DNA of 15,054 nucleotides from Halocafeteria seosinensis. Taxonomy: Eukaryota; Sar; Bigyra; Bicosoecida. Numbering within the stretch: position 1 is the stretch's first letter; each line of letters opens with the position of its first letter. This document shows positions 1 through 6,639 of this stretch, piece by piece. Position numbers and translations under genes: made by a program. The notes under the pieces are model-generated. The model was not told the DNA's origin. It did not search any database and was given only the letters and a program-made list of their open reading frames with translations. The DNA is taken from the NCBI GenBank assembly GCA_001687465.1, contig LVLI01000060.1:1-15054 (forward strand), given 5' to 3'.

Positions 1-2
1 GC

Positions 3-1499
3 ACCGTACCTACCGAGAACCAAAACTATTGTAAGAAATGCCGTCCCTTCGAGGTTGCTGTTGAAAACGACACTGAATGCAGTTCTTGTGGCGATGGCTT
101 AATCCCGAACCTGGATCAAAGCGTGTGTCTGGCCTGTCAAGCACATCAGTACGCTACTAAAGAAGACACAGAGTGCCGTAATTGTCCTAATGGAACGATC
201 CCTACGTCAAATCAAGAGGATTGTATACCCTGTGGTTTGTTTGCTTACTCGTCGTCTACCGACGCTGATTGCCGAATCTGTCCCTTCGGCATGATACCTA
301 CTCCGGATCAAAGCACTTGTAGATTTTGTGAAGCGTTTGAGGTGTGGGAAGAAGACGCATTATGTCATGCCTGTCCGAATGGGACTGTTCCGGCTAGCAA
401 TCAGAGCACTTGTGTATCCTGTCGCCTGTTTGAAGTGGCAACGGAAGCAGACGCTCATTGCAGAGCATGTCCGGAGCATACTGTCCCTGCAGCCAATCAG
501 TCGTCGTGTGTTCCCTGTCCTTCTGAACAGATACCTTCGACTGATGGCACAGACTGTTTGAGTGATTCGTCATCCTCGGCTGCAAAGGTAGCCAACAACA
601 GTTTAGCGAGCGTTGGACATTCTATACTTTGGTCAGCTATAGTGCTATCTTTAATAGCGTTTCTGGGATTTGTCTTGATGAAGCGACGCCGAAATCTCCA
701 CTACTCCAAACACGTCATGGATCCCCGTGAGCACGTGGCTCAAGCACTAAATATTTCGTCCAAACGGGTCAATCTTTCCAAGGATGTTCCAGCGAAGGAC
801 GGGACGGGCATGGATGACTACGTTAAACATTTCAACCCACTTGTGGGAGGAGTAAATTCAGCATTGTCAGACGACTCGCAACCTGCAGAGAACTGTGACA
901 CTGGATTTGCTGGCCCTCTCCCTGATACTGTATCTCCTTTAGTAGAGCTAATGCATCCGGAGTCTGAATGCTGCCGGAACCAGCTGAAAATCACGTCCGC
1001 GAAACTCCCTCTGGTAGCCTACACAACACAAGGCAAGGGTCATCTCCCAGCAGTAGCGTTCGCTGAAAAAGTAGAGGCTGCTGTGACGGAGCTACCGTTT
1101 TCAGAAAGAGTGCTCCTCGCTTTCCGAAAATTGAAGTGCATCGTTTTCGCTGAACCGGCAGTGATTGTCCAGGTTGAACCTCTAAGTAGGGGCCTACCTG
1201 CAGTGGAGGCGACTCCTACTACTACAAGTAAACCAAATCCAGTGCCGGCATCCCTCCATTTTGCCCGAAACAGTGGCGCTATAAGATCGGTGGAACACAA
1301 GGCATATCAGGGAAGTGAAGCCAATCCCAGATCCCAAAAAACAAACACACTTCCAAACGTTGGCGCAAGTATCACCGGTAACAGCGGGAAGAAAGAATTC
1401 GCTCAACGACGGCCTTTGTCTAGCAGCGCTCGACCAAGTGGCAAGTTCTTTTTCCCTGCACAATTTACGCGAAGTGAGAGAATAGCCGGCAAGCGTTGA
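3..1499 (+). CDS. Cys-rich repeat type-I membrane protein, 3' part (5' end off the window)
   Basis: The frame is open from base 3, so the gene begins outside the window and the first in-window start-like codon (GTG at 123) is not the real start. The visible 498 codons hold about nine CxxC pairs spaced by 12 residues (codons at 30-557), a Ser-rich linker, one hydrophobic helix encoded at about 621-680 (W-S-A-I-V-L-S-L-I-A-F-L-G-F-V-L) followed at once by the stop-transfer cluster KRRR, and a 272-residue tail ending at TGA 1497-1499. N-glycosylation sequons (NGT, NQS/NQT) recur in the repeats, which fits an extracellular face. The spacing recalls GCC2/GCC3 ephrin-receptor-like or TNFR-like Cys modules, but I cannot assign it to one family. 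The tail is Ser/Pro/Lys-rich with no kinase or other domain I recognise. A role as surface receptor or wall-contact protein is inference. Confidence 0.8.
   Translation, partial: TVPTENQNYCKKCRPFEVAVENDTECSSCGDGLIPNLDQSVCLACQAHQYATKEDTECRNCPNGTIPTSNQEDCIPCGLFAYSSSTDADCRICPFGMIPTPDQSTCRFCEAFEVWEEDALCHACPNGTVPASNQSTCVSCRLFEVATEADAHCRACPEHTVPAANQSSCVPCPSEQIPSTDGTDCLSDSSSSAAKVANNSLASVGHSILWSAIVLSLIAFLGFVLMKRRRNLHYSKHVMDPREHVAQALNISSKRVNLSKDVPAKDGTGMDDYVKHFNPLVGGVNSALSDDSQPAENCDTGFAGPLPDTVSPLVELMHPESECCRNQLKITSAKLPLVAYTTQGKGHLPAVAFAEKVEAAVTELPFSERVLLAFRKLKCIVFAEPAVIVQVEPLSRGLPAVEATPTTTSKPNPVPASLHFARNSGAIRSVEHKAYQGSEANPRSQKTNTLPNVGASITGNSGKKEFAQRRPLSSSARPSGKFFFPAQFTRSERIAGKR
30..557 (+). repeat. CxxC ladder: 32-residue (96-bp) tandem protein repeat
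   Basis: Cysteine pairs recur every 16 residues (C-x2-C-x12). Two alternating half-units make a 32-residue period: an 'FEVATEADA' type half (aromatic, then acidic residues before Cys) and a 'PNGTVPASNQS' type half (Gly/Pro, then N-Q-S/T before Cys). Spacing is exactly 12 between pairs except once (11 residues, codons near 331-363). About four and a half full periods lie in the window and the array probably extends upstream. Confidence 0.85.
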
Positions 1500-1884
1500 A
1501 CGTAACGCACCCAGAAGGGCACACAGCATTTTGCTCAATCATCGATGAATGCGCCCCGACGCTGGTTTCGTATACAGCCGCGAACAAAGCTACACGTTAC
1601 ATGCCATCCGAGGAAGTAACGGACTCGCATTTCCGTCTCCTGCGGAATGAATTTTCTTCGGCAATTGTGGAAAAATAACGTTCTTTTCCCAGGCTAGTCT
1701 GATGCCTTGGAGTGTACATATTCAGATTTGGATTGCTTGTACAACACCCTATGCAGTATACGTTGAACCTCTGATTTTTGAACACGCAAATACTGACTTG
1801 TACTGCTGCTGATTCATTTGAAGTACGCAATGGTAGCCGAATGGGGGATACGAACATGGAATGTAATATGTATACGAGGCTAGT
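1500..1884 (+). other. Downstream region with a 60-codon open frame (1496-1678) abutting the receptor gene
   Basis: Directly after the TGA at 1497-1499 a second forward frame stays open from 1478 to the TAA at 1676-1678. Its translation is compositionally ordinary (Ile-Ile-Asp-Glu-Cys, Arg-Leu-Leu-Arg-Asn-Glu-Phe near the end) and has no good ATG start. It could be the original C-terminus of the membrane protein, cut off by a frameshift or joined by a short intron (a GTGAGA donor at 1474 and CAG acceptors at 1512-1514 and 1524-1526 exist, but the resulting introns would be only about 41-53 nt), or chance 3'-UTR. Bases 1679-1884 show nothing clear. Confidence 0.35.
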
Positions 1885-3130
1885 GAGGCCTTCCAACGAG
1901 GAATTGGCCTGCATGAACAAGGGAAGTGTCAAGAATCTATGCGCTGGTGGGATAGATTAATCCACACTATGCAGATTAGTATACTGGCAAAGGGGGTTCC
2001 TTTCGCGCACCTGGTCGATACCAGGAAGCATTGAAGTGCTATGACAAAACTATATAAGGATCTACCCGCAGTATTCCTATGCGTATGAAAACCGACACGA
2101 AGAGGATTTGGAATGCTATCAGAAAGCCCTACAAAGCGATCGCCGGAGTGCCGAATGCTGATGCGCATTGTAACAAAGGGAAGCCCCTTGACACAGAAGC
2201 TTTGAAATGCTATGAGAGCGTCTTGTAGTTCGATGCGGAGCACCCTGTTGAGTGTCTTGACAAAGGGATTTTTCTTACTAACGTTGATCTACACCACAAG
2301 CCTTGGAGTGGTATGACCGAGTCTTGGCCATCGGTCGGCCATATGCTAGCAAAAGAGATGCCGCTGATGCATATGTGGGCAGAGGGTTGTCACTTGGCTT
2401 ACTTGATCGACCTCAAGAAGCCTTGGATTGTTAATAAAGCACTACAGATCGATCCGCGTTGCGTTCGACCGAATTTGAACAAAGGCCAGTTCCTATTGAG
2501 CTTGGCCGAAACCAGGATGCCTTGGAATAGTTTGACAAAGCCCTACAAATCGAAACCCTTCAGTGATATACCTGCTTCTGTGCATTTGGGAAGAGGAAAG
2601 TCCCTTCATAACCTTGGCCGACACCAGGAAGTCTTGGATGCTATAACAAAAATTTTTGAAGATCGGACCACAGAGTGCTGGTGTGCATCGTAAGGAAGGC
2701 AACATTTCCGCAAGCTTGGTCGAGAGTAGGAAGCCGGAATGTTTGACAAAGTTCAACAGATTGACCATATGTAGCTAATGTGTACATAGCCGAAGGCAAT
2801 TCCCTTGATGAGCTTGGTCGACCCGGAAGCCTTGGAATGCTGTGACAACACCCTAAACACAGATCCACATAGGATATAGCGAAAAGCCCAATTCCTTTTC
2901 GCAACCTTGAGAATCCTTCGAATGTTTGGCAACGTCCTATAGATCCATCCGGAAAACGCGGTAATTCCCTTAACGATCATGGTCGATATCAAGAAACTTT
3001 GAAATGCTATGCCACAGCCATACAAGTCAATCCACAGGACTCTACGCCTTGCAGCAACTACGAAATTTCCCTCAAGAATCTTGGTAGCTATAAGGAGGCT
3101 CGGAATGCTGTGAGAAAGTGTCTGATTTGA
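1885..3130 (+). pseudogene. Decayed tetratricopeptide-repeat (TPR) gene
   Basis: TPR units appear one after another but hop between the three forward frames. Examples: 1885-1959 (RGIGLHEQGKCQES); 1956-2054 (GRYQEALKCYDKTI, with TAG at 1977 and TAA at 2055 inside or ending the unit); 2081-2140 (DLECYQKALQSD); 2172-2225 (NKGKPL..EALKCYESVL then TAG); 2300-2431 (ALEWYDRVLAI ... RPQEALDC then two TAA); 2433-2505 (NKALQIDPRC); 2498-2550 (ELGRNQDALE, TAG, FDKALQIE); 2565-2670 (GKSLHNLGRHQEVLD); 2939-3130 (GRYQETLKCYATAIQVNP ... NLGSYKEARNAV then TGA). The canonical consensus G-x2-L-x2-LGR-x-QEAL-x-C-YDKAL-x-IDP is obvious. Three-frame scatter plus at least six stops means it cannot make a full-length protein. 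TPRs are protein-interaction superhelices; the parent's partner is unknown. No start codon is identifiable. Confidence 0.85.
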
Positions 3131-3325
3131 CTACGGCGGCGAACTCGCGAAACTTGTTGATCTCTTCGACGTCACACTACGAGCGTTTCTGGTGGTCACT
3201 GGTGAGATAAAGTGCCTAGATTGGCTACGGCGGAGAACTCGCGAAGCCTTTCGGCCGATGAAAGCAAAGAGGCGGACGTCATACTACGAACATTAGAGGT
3301 TGTTTTTGTGGTTATTGTTGAGATA
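3112..3325 (+). repeat. Diverged tandem duplication of about 100 bp after the TPR relic
   Basis: Copy A begins at 3112 and copy B at 3204. Both open with a G-A-rich lead and 'AAAGTG-C/T-CT', then share CTACGGCGG(C/A)GAACTCGCGAA, followed by a TTCGACGTCA/GCGGACGTCA block, 'ACTACGA(G/A)C' and a T/G-rich end finishing in GAGATA (about 3202-3208 and 3320-3325). Copy A contains the last codons of the TPR relic, so the duplication involves the 3' end of that gene. One frame crosses most of A into B (codons for YGGELAKLVDLFDV then GEIKCLDWLRR), suggesting this was once coding. Confidence 0.65.
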
Positions 3326-4172
3326 TGATATTTACGAGAAGTGGCACAGGATTTCGTCGGATGCAAAAGCGAAATGAATTAAAGCCAGTAGGGAGCAGTT
3401 AGAGAATTTACAAATAAATACAAGCAACCCCGTTGTATCACCACCGTCAGAACCTCTCTTGGTCGTGCAGCCCGTTGGATTGTCGTCTGCTATACACACA
3501 TCATCACGACGTCCAATGCTTCAGTTTTCACATGTGGAGGGTGGTATTTCATACCATGCACATGCCCACTTCCATATACTGTGAAGTTGTAATCAACATG
3601 TAAACAGCTTGTGCTGCTCATATTTAGGTTATGTCTGCCCCAATACGACTAGTGTATGGGAGTAACCATTGGCTCCAATGACAAAAAAACATATGGCTGC
3701 CGCTTCTTAGAAAACGCTCTTTGGACCTCAGGCCCAAAGCAAACTTCCGCACAACTTATAGTTGCCCGAATTCCCGGCGCAAAATACAACCAACCTTGGC
3801 TAATTTGATATGGCGTTCATATTGTGCAGCTTCGAAACCGCATCGGCACTGCGTTTCCAAAGGTAATTCTCACAGTAGGCTTTGCCGCAAACGCCGTCTA
3901 ACGCTATTTTCCGCGTGGTGGTTAGCATCTCTTGAAGGTTTCTGTCCCAACCTCTTTTCTGGTTCCCGTGTGCGCACATTCAGGCAATCTATACAGCCAC
4001 TCTTGTAGTACTGTCTAAAGTAGTACTGTATAACGCACAAGCGAGTAGGGAGTCTTCTTTATCCGTACCAAGGCTTTGAGTTACAGTACAGGCAAGACAG
4101 CAGGTACAGCGTTGTGCAGTAAGTTTAGGCCACTGTGAACCACTCACGAACAGAGAAACAGACTTCCACGTG
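3326..4172. other. Non-coding stretch upstream of the GLUG gene
   Basis: No supportable gene. It holds copy 1 of a dispersed repeat (3735-3880), and a short direct repeat GTAGTACTGT at 4005-4014 and 4020-4029, about 145-170 bp before the GLUG ATG, in the presumed promoter. A 95-codon frame at 3721-4008 has no ATG, lies partly in the dispersed repeat and is not kept open in the other copy, so I treat it as chance. Confidence 0.5.
3735..3880 (+). repeat. Dispersed direct repeat, copy 1 (146 bp)
   Basis: Nearly the same sequence as 5807-5967 in the same orientation: starts CAAAGCAAACTTCCGCACAA and ends GGTAATTCTCACAGTAGGC. By eye there are about ten substitutions and two gaps (11 and 4 nt missing here), and the last 50 bases differ at only one position. 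It sits 292 bp upstream of the GLUG start codon. No transposase, LTR-type ends or clear target-site duplication is visible. Confidence 0.85.
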
Positions 4173-5603
4173 ATGAGAGGAAATGAAAAAGGCGATATCA
4201 TACACACGAAGGGGGGCCAGATTTACAGTGCTCCAACTATCGATAGAGCGGGGTTCTTTAAGCGATCACCACCATGGTCCCCCTTCAAAGCACTGTGCGT
4301 ACCACTGGTACTCCTCGGTACAACAGTCATGCAGGCCATGCTTGTATGGGTAACATCGGCCCCTTTAGACTTACGAGGGAATATCACACGGGCGGAGGAA
4401 TCTTGCTTTCGATATTTCCCCCGGACTAAGTCGTTCCAAATGGACTGCTGCTTGCTGGAATGGATCAAGCAGGGATACAGTTCTGGGACTCACATTTCTC
4501 TCGCTGCGAATGAGACATTTGACGGTGGAGGAAATGTAATCGATTTGAATGGGACTGAAGGCTTCCGAGGGTTGTTTAAAGTTATGGATCATAACATTGG
4601 AAGCTTAAGTGAAGCTCCCGTTATTCGGAATGTTCACCTCCAGAATGGAGAAACTGCTTCAGCTGGTGGATTTATTGTTCAGACGAACCAAAGATTTTTT
4701 ATAATTGACACCTGTAGTTCAACTGGAAATATCAAACAATTAGCTGGTGGTATATGTGGTTCGCGATGCGGCCGTGATCACGGCGAAATAAGAATAATGA
4801 ATTCGTATTCCACAGGAGTGGTGCGGGGTACTAATGCAGGCGGTATTGTTGGGAAGAGAGTAGGATTTTTTGGTGGAATGGTTAACATTACGCGTTGCCA
4901 TTCCACGGGTACTATCGAGGGAATTGGAACGGGCGGTATTAGTGGAGACCAGACCGGTATGGAGCCTCAGAATCCCGGAGTCGGTAAAGTGGTTATCACG
5001 CAATCTTACTCGACAGGAGACATAGTCGGCAGGGCAAGTGGTGGGATCGCTGGAGACGACACAGCACAGGGTAGAGCTGAAGTTCACATTTTAGACTGTT
5101 ATACTAAAGGAAATATTAGTGGAAACAGCGCTGGAGGTATTACGGGGGCAGACACGCTGGGGTGTTGCGCGTCCGCGAGTGCCCATAAGGGGGACGTATT
5201 CATAGAGCGTACTTATGCCTCCGGCTTTATCAAGCATCCAACGGCAGGTGGTATCGTAGGACATATATTTGGAGGTGCAACTGGTGATGTGTATGTGGAC
5301 TACTCGGTACACAATGGAAAACTTGTGGGGCATGGCAAAGAGAGGCGGGTGACACCGAGAGGAAATTCCGCAGATTTGAATGACATCAGGGGTCAATTGT
5401 ATCATCGCGGTGGAATTCAGCAATGGAATAACGAAACGTGGAGTCTCAATGGAAGTGAAAACTTGCCCATTTTACGATTCCAGATTTCCCGTCTGCCCCT
5501 AAGGAGCACACGCTGCCGCTCACCGGTGCCGCTGGCTCCCCTTCGGAAAACGCTCCCCGTACAACGTCCCTCGAGGCTCACTTCCCAGTCTGGCAAACGT
5601 TGA
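4173..5603 (+). CDS. GLUG-repeat surface or secreted protein
   Basis: 476 residues from the ATG at 4173 (the GTG one codon earlier is not needed). A short basic N-terminus is followed by a hydrophobic helix at residues 40-62 (ALCVPLVLLGTTVMQAMLVW), either an uncleaved signal anchor or a long signal peptide. Residues about 65-160 have several Cys and N-x-T sites and a run rich in Gly/Asn typical of the first turns of a right-handed beta-helix. Residues 163-387 contain seven GLUG-type units (GGI-x-G ... I-x-x-S/C-Y-S-T-G-x-I). The fold normally closes with a Trp-rich segment, here W-N-N-E-T-W-S-L-N-G-S-E-N-L-P-I-L at about 418-434. The last 40 residues are Pro/Arg-rich and unrelated to the fold. 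GLUG repeats are known from bacterial adhesins and IgA peptidases and occur in some algae. An extracellular or wall role is inference. The gene has no visible intron. Confidence 0.8.
   Translation: MRGNEKGDIIHTKGGQIYSAPTIDRAGFFKRSPPWSPFKALCVPLVLLGTTVMQAMLVWVTSAPLDLRGNITRAEESCFRYFPRTKSFQMDCCLLEWIKQGYSSGTHISLAANETFDGGGNVIDLNGTEGFRGLFKVMDHNIGSLSEAPVIRNVHLQNGETASAGGFIVQTNQRFFIIDTCSSTGNIKQLAGGICGSRCGRDHGEIRIMNSYSTGVVRGTNAGGIVGKRVGFFGGMVNITRCHSTGTIEGIGTGGISGDQTGMEPQNPGVGKVVITQSYSTGDIVGRASGGIAGDDTAQGRAEVHILDCYTKGNISGNSAGGITGADTLGCCASASAHKGDVFIERTYASGFIKHPTAGGIVGHIFGGATGDVYVDYSVHNGKLVGHGKERRVTPRGNSADLNDIRGQLYHRGGIQQWNNETWSLNGSENLPILRFQISRLPLRSTRCRSPVPLAPLRKTLPVQRPSRLTSQSGKR
4659..5336 (+). repeat. 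Seven tandem GLUG-type protein repeats
   Basis: Units of about 30-37 residues begin near SAGGF, LAGGICG, NAGGIVG, GTGGISG, ASGGIAG, SAGGITG and TAGGIVG. Each contains a second motif of the type (S/C)-(Y/S/H)-S-T-G-x-(I/V): CSSTGNI, SYSTGVV, CHSTGTI, SYSTGDI, CYTKGNI, TYASGFI, SVHNGKL. The motif weakens towards the C-terminus, as usual at the cap of a beta-helix. Confidence 0.85.
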
Positions 5604-5806
5604 TACCGGTATTGCCGGCGCAAGCGGCAGTGCCTTTTCCATCTACAGCTATACTGTACTCAGAGTACGTAGAGTATCAATAGTCACCATGTCGGCCGCC
5701 CCTCTATTACCGGTACTGACTTATCTACGTCATGTGGACGGCAGCTGGCAAATGGCTGAGGCACTCGAGCATGATAGTAGTTTATGTTGACTACCAACGT
5801 CCAACG

Positions 5807-5967
5807 CAAAGCAAACTTCCGCACAAATTGCAGTTGCCCGAATTCCTACCTACAAAGTAGCGCAAAATACAACCAAACTCGGGTAATTTGATATGACGTT
5901 CATACATATCGTGCAGCTTCGAAGCCGCATCGGCACTGCGTTTCCAAAGGTAATTCTCACAGTAGGC
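5807..5967 (+). repeat. Dispersed direct repeat, copy 2 (161 bp)
   Basis: Matches 3735-3880 in the same orientation. Relative to copy 1 it carries an extra 11 nt around 5847-5860 and an extra CATA-like 4 nt near 5908, otherwise about ten substitutions by eye. It lies 214 bp upstream of the Yos1-like ATG, so both copies sit in the upstream region of a forward-strand gene. Confidence 0.85.
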
Positions 5968-6073
5968 GAGATTGTAGACAATTTGTAGTCCAACTTGCTT
6001 TCGATGAAGTTGACTTCAATCATCGTTACCTAGACTGCAGTACCAGTCACTGCTGGGGATTGTTTGACGATTC

Positions 6074-6109
6074 TTCCTTTTCCTTTGCCCGGGCCGAGAA
6101 GAAAAGGAA
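6074..6109. repeat. Inverted repeat around GCCCGGGC upstream of the Yos1-like gene
   Basis: TTCCTTTTC at 6074-6082 is the exact reverse complement of GAAAAGGAA at 6101-6109; the 18-base spacer contains the palindrome GCCCGGGC (6087-6094). It could extrude as a hairpin or be a paired binding site. No function is shown. Confidence 0.5.
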
Positions 6110-6181
6110 TTCTAGTGTGCTTGTTTCCTCCTTATAATTCCTCTTCCTTACATATGGGTGGCATTAGGTAGATAAAGAGCC

Positions 6182-6586
6182 ATGGCATTCACATTATGGA
6201 CATTATTTAAAGCTGCCTTACTCTGTGGGAATGCGTTCGCCGTCCTCAACACCAAGCGCGTATTAGAGCCCTGTACGTATACTTTTCTGCTTCGTATACC
6301 TACCTATCATATCATTCTTGTACTAACTGTAGTGTACAGATGGACTAGCACCGAGCTCAGCTGCGCTCCAAAATGACGGCAATGGAGGCGCGATGGCCAA
6401 TCAGCCTGTCCGACAGCAACTAGCCGGGGTTATTTATGCAGCACAATATGCACGGTGTAAGCACTTTTTTTTACACATAATTATACCATGACCATGCTCA
6501 TTATGGTGTGTATCTGTGTACATGGTACAGGGCCATTAGTGGTATTGAATGGGTTAACAATTGTCATTGAGGTCTTATTCGGTTAG
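6182..6586 (+). CDS. Yos1/IER3IP1-like ER-Golgi transport protein, three exons
   Basis: Exons 6182-6272, 6340-6456 and 6531-6586 join in phase 1 at both junctions to give 87 residues, against 82 in human IER3IP1 and 85 in yeast Yos1. The N-terminus MAFTLWTLFKAALLCGNAFA is almost the family signature (human MAFTLYSLLQAALLCVNAIA). The C-terminus after the second splice, R-W-P-L-V-V-L-N-G-L-T-I-V-I-E-V-L-F-G, matches the family's R-V/I-P-L-I-x-x-N-x-x-x-I-V-x-x-L-x-G ending. Two hydrophobic segments (residues about 3-22 and 71-86) flank a hydrophilic middle. Yos1 binds the Yip1-Yif1 complex and is needed for COPII-dependent ER-to-Golgi transport. The ATG context GCCATGG is good. The middle (SSAALQNDGNGGAMANQ) is diverged, and the usual E-R-F-L box is K-R-V-L here. 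Confidence 0.9.
6273..6339 (+). other. Intron 1 of the Yos1-like gene (67 nt)
   Basis: Donor GTACGT, acceptor TACAG, and a perfect yeast-style branch box TACTAAC at 6321-6327, with its branch A 14 nt before the exon. An upstream AG (TGTAG at 6332) would put a TGA in frame, so the second AG is used. Unspliced reading continues 34 codons to a stop and loses all family similarity. Confidence 0.88.
6457..6530 (+). other. Intron 2 of the Yos1-like gene (74 nt)
   Basis: Donor GTAAGC at 6457 rather than GTGTAA two bases earlier: only the former restores the family C-terminus in frame (TGG-CCA-TTA across the junction). Acceptor GTACAG at 6525-6530. The intron is T-rich near its 5' end (TTTTTTTT). 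No perfect TACTAAC; a weaker branch site may lie around CTCAT near 6497. Confidence 0.85.
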
Positions 6587-6639
6587 TTTTTAATGGGGGC
6601 CCGGTAGACCACGGAACGCGTATATTTTTTTATTTTTTT
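6587..6639. other. 53-bp convergent 3' intergenic region with T-tract
   Basis: Separates the Yos1-like stop (6584-6586, + strand) from the stop of the large - strand gene (6640-6642). A T-rich tract at 6624-6641 reads as A-rich on the - strand and includes AATAAA (complement of 6629-6634) only 6 nt past that stop. So little room means the two 3' UTRs very probably overlap, giving antisense transcript pairs. Confidence 0.6.

Larger units (their letters stand above)
5604..6181. other. Non-coding stretch between the GLUG gene and the Yos1-like gene
   Basis: No gene seen. It contains a 10-bp palindrome ATACCGGTAT at 5604-5613 right after the GLUG stop, copy 2 of the dispersed repeat (5807-5967), and a pyrimidine-rich inverted repeat (6074-6109). 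The last 60 bases before 6182 are pyrimidine-rich with a TATAATT at about 6133, a plausible promoter and 5' UTR for the Yos1-like gene, though no element is decisive. Confidence 0.5.

Noticed and set aside
1597-3025. Series of - strand frames of 87-111 codons across the TPR relic
   Set aside because: They are antisense to recognisable TPR units on the + strand and owe their length to the repeat's composition.
3721-4008. 95-codon forward frame as a gene
   Set aside because: No ATG, overlaps the dispersed repeat, and indels of 11 and 4 nt in the other repeat copy break the frame, so it was not under coding constraint.
4170-4172. GTG start for the GLUG gene
   Set aside because: An ATG follows immediately, so the GTG is unnecessary in a eukaryote.
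4024-5658. TACTGTA motif copies (4024, 4082 reverse, 5652) as a regulatory set
   Set aside because: A 7-mer is expected about twice in 15 kb on both strands; three copies are not convincing.
6182-6376. Single-exon 64-codon reading of the Yos1-like gene
   Set aside because: Only the first 30 codons match the family; the rest is intron read-through and a wrong frame in exon 2. Splicing restores the full family pattern.
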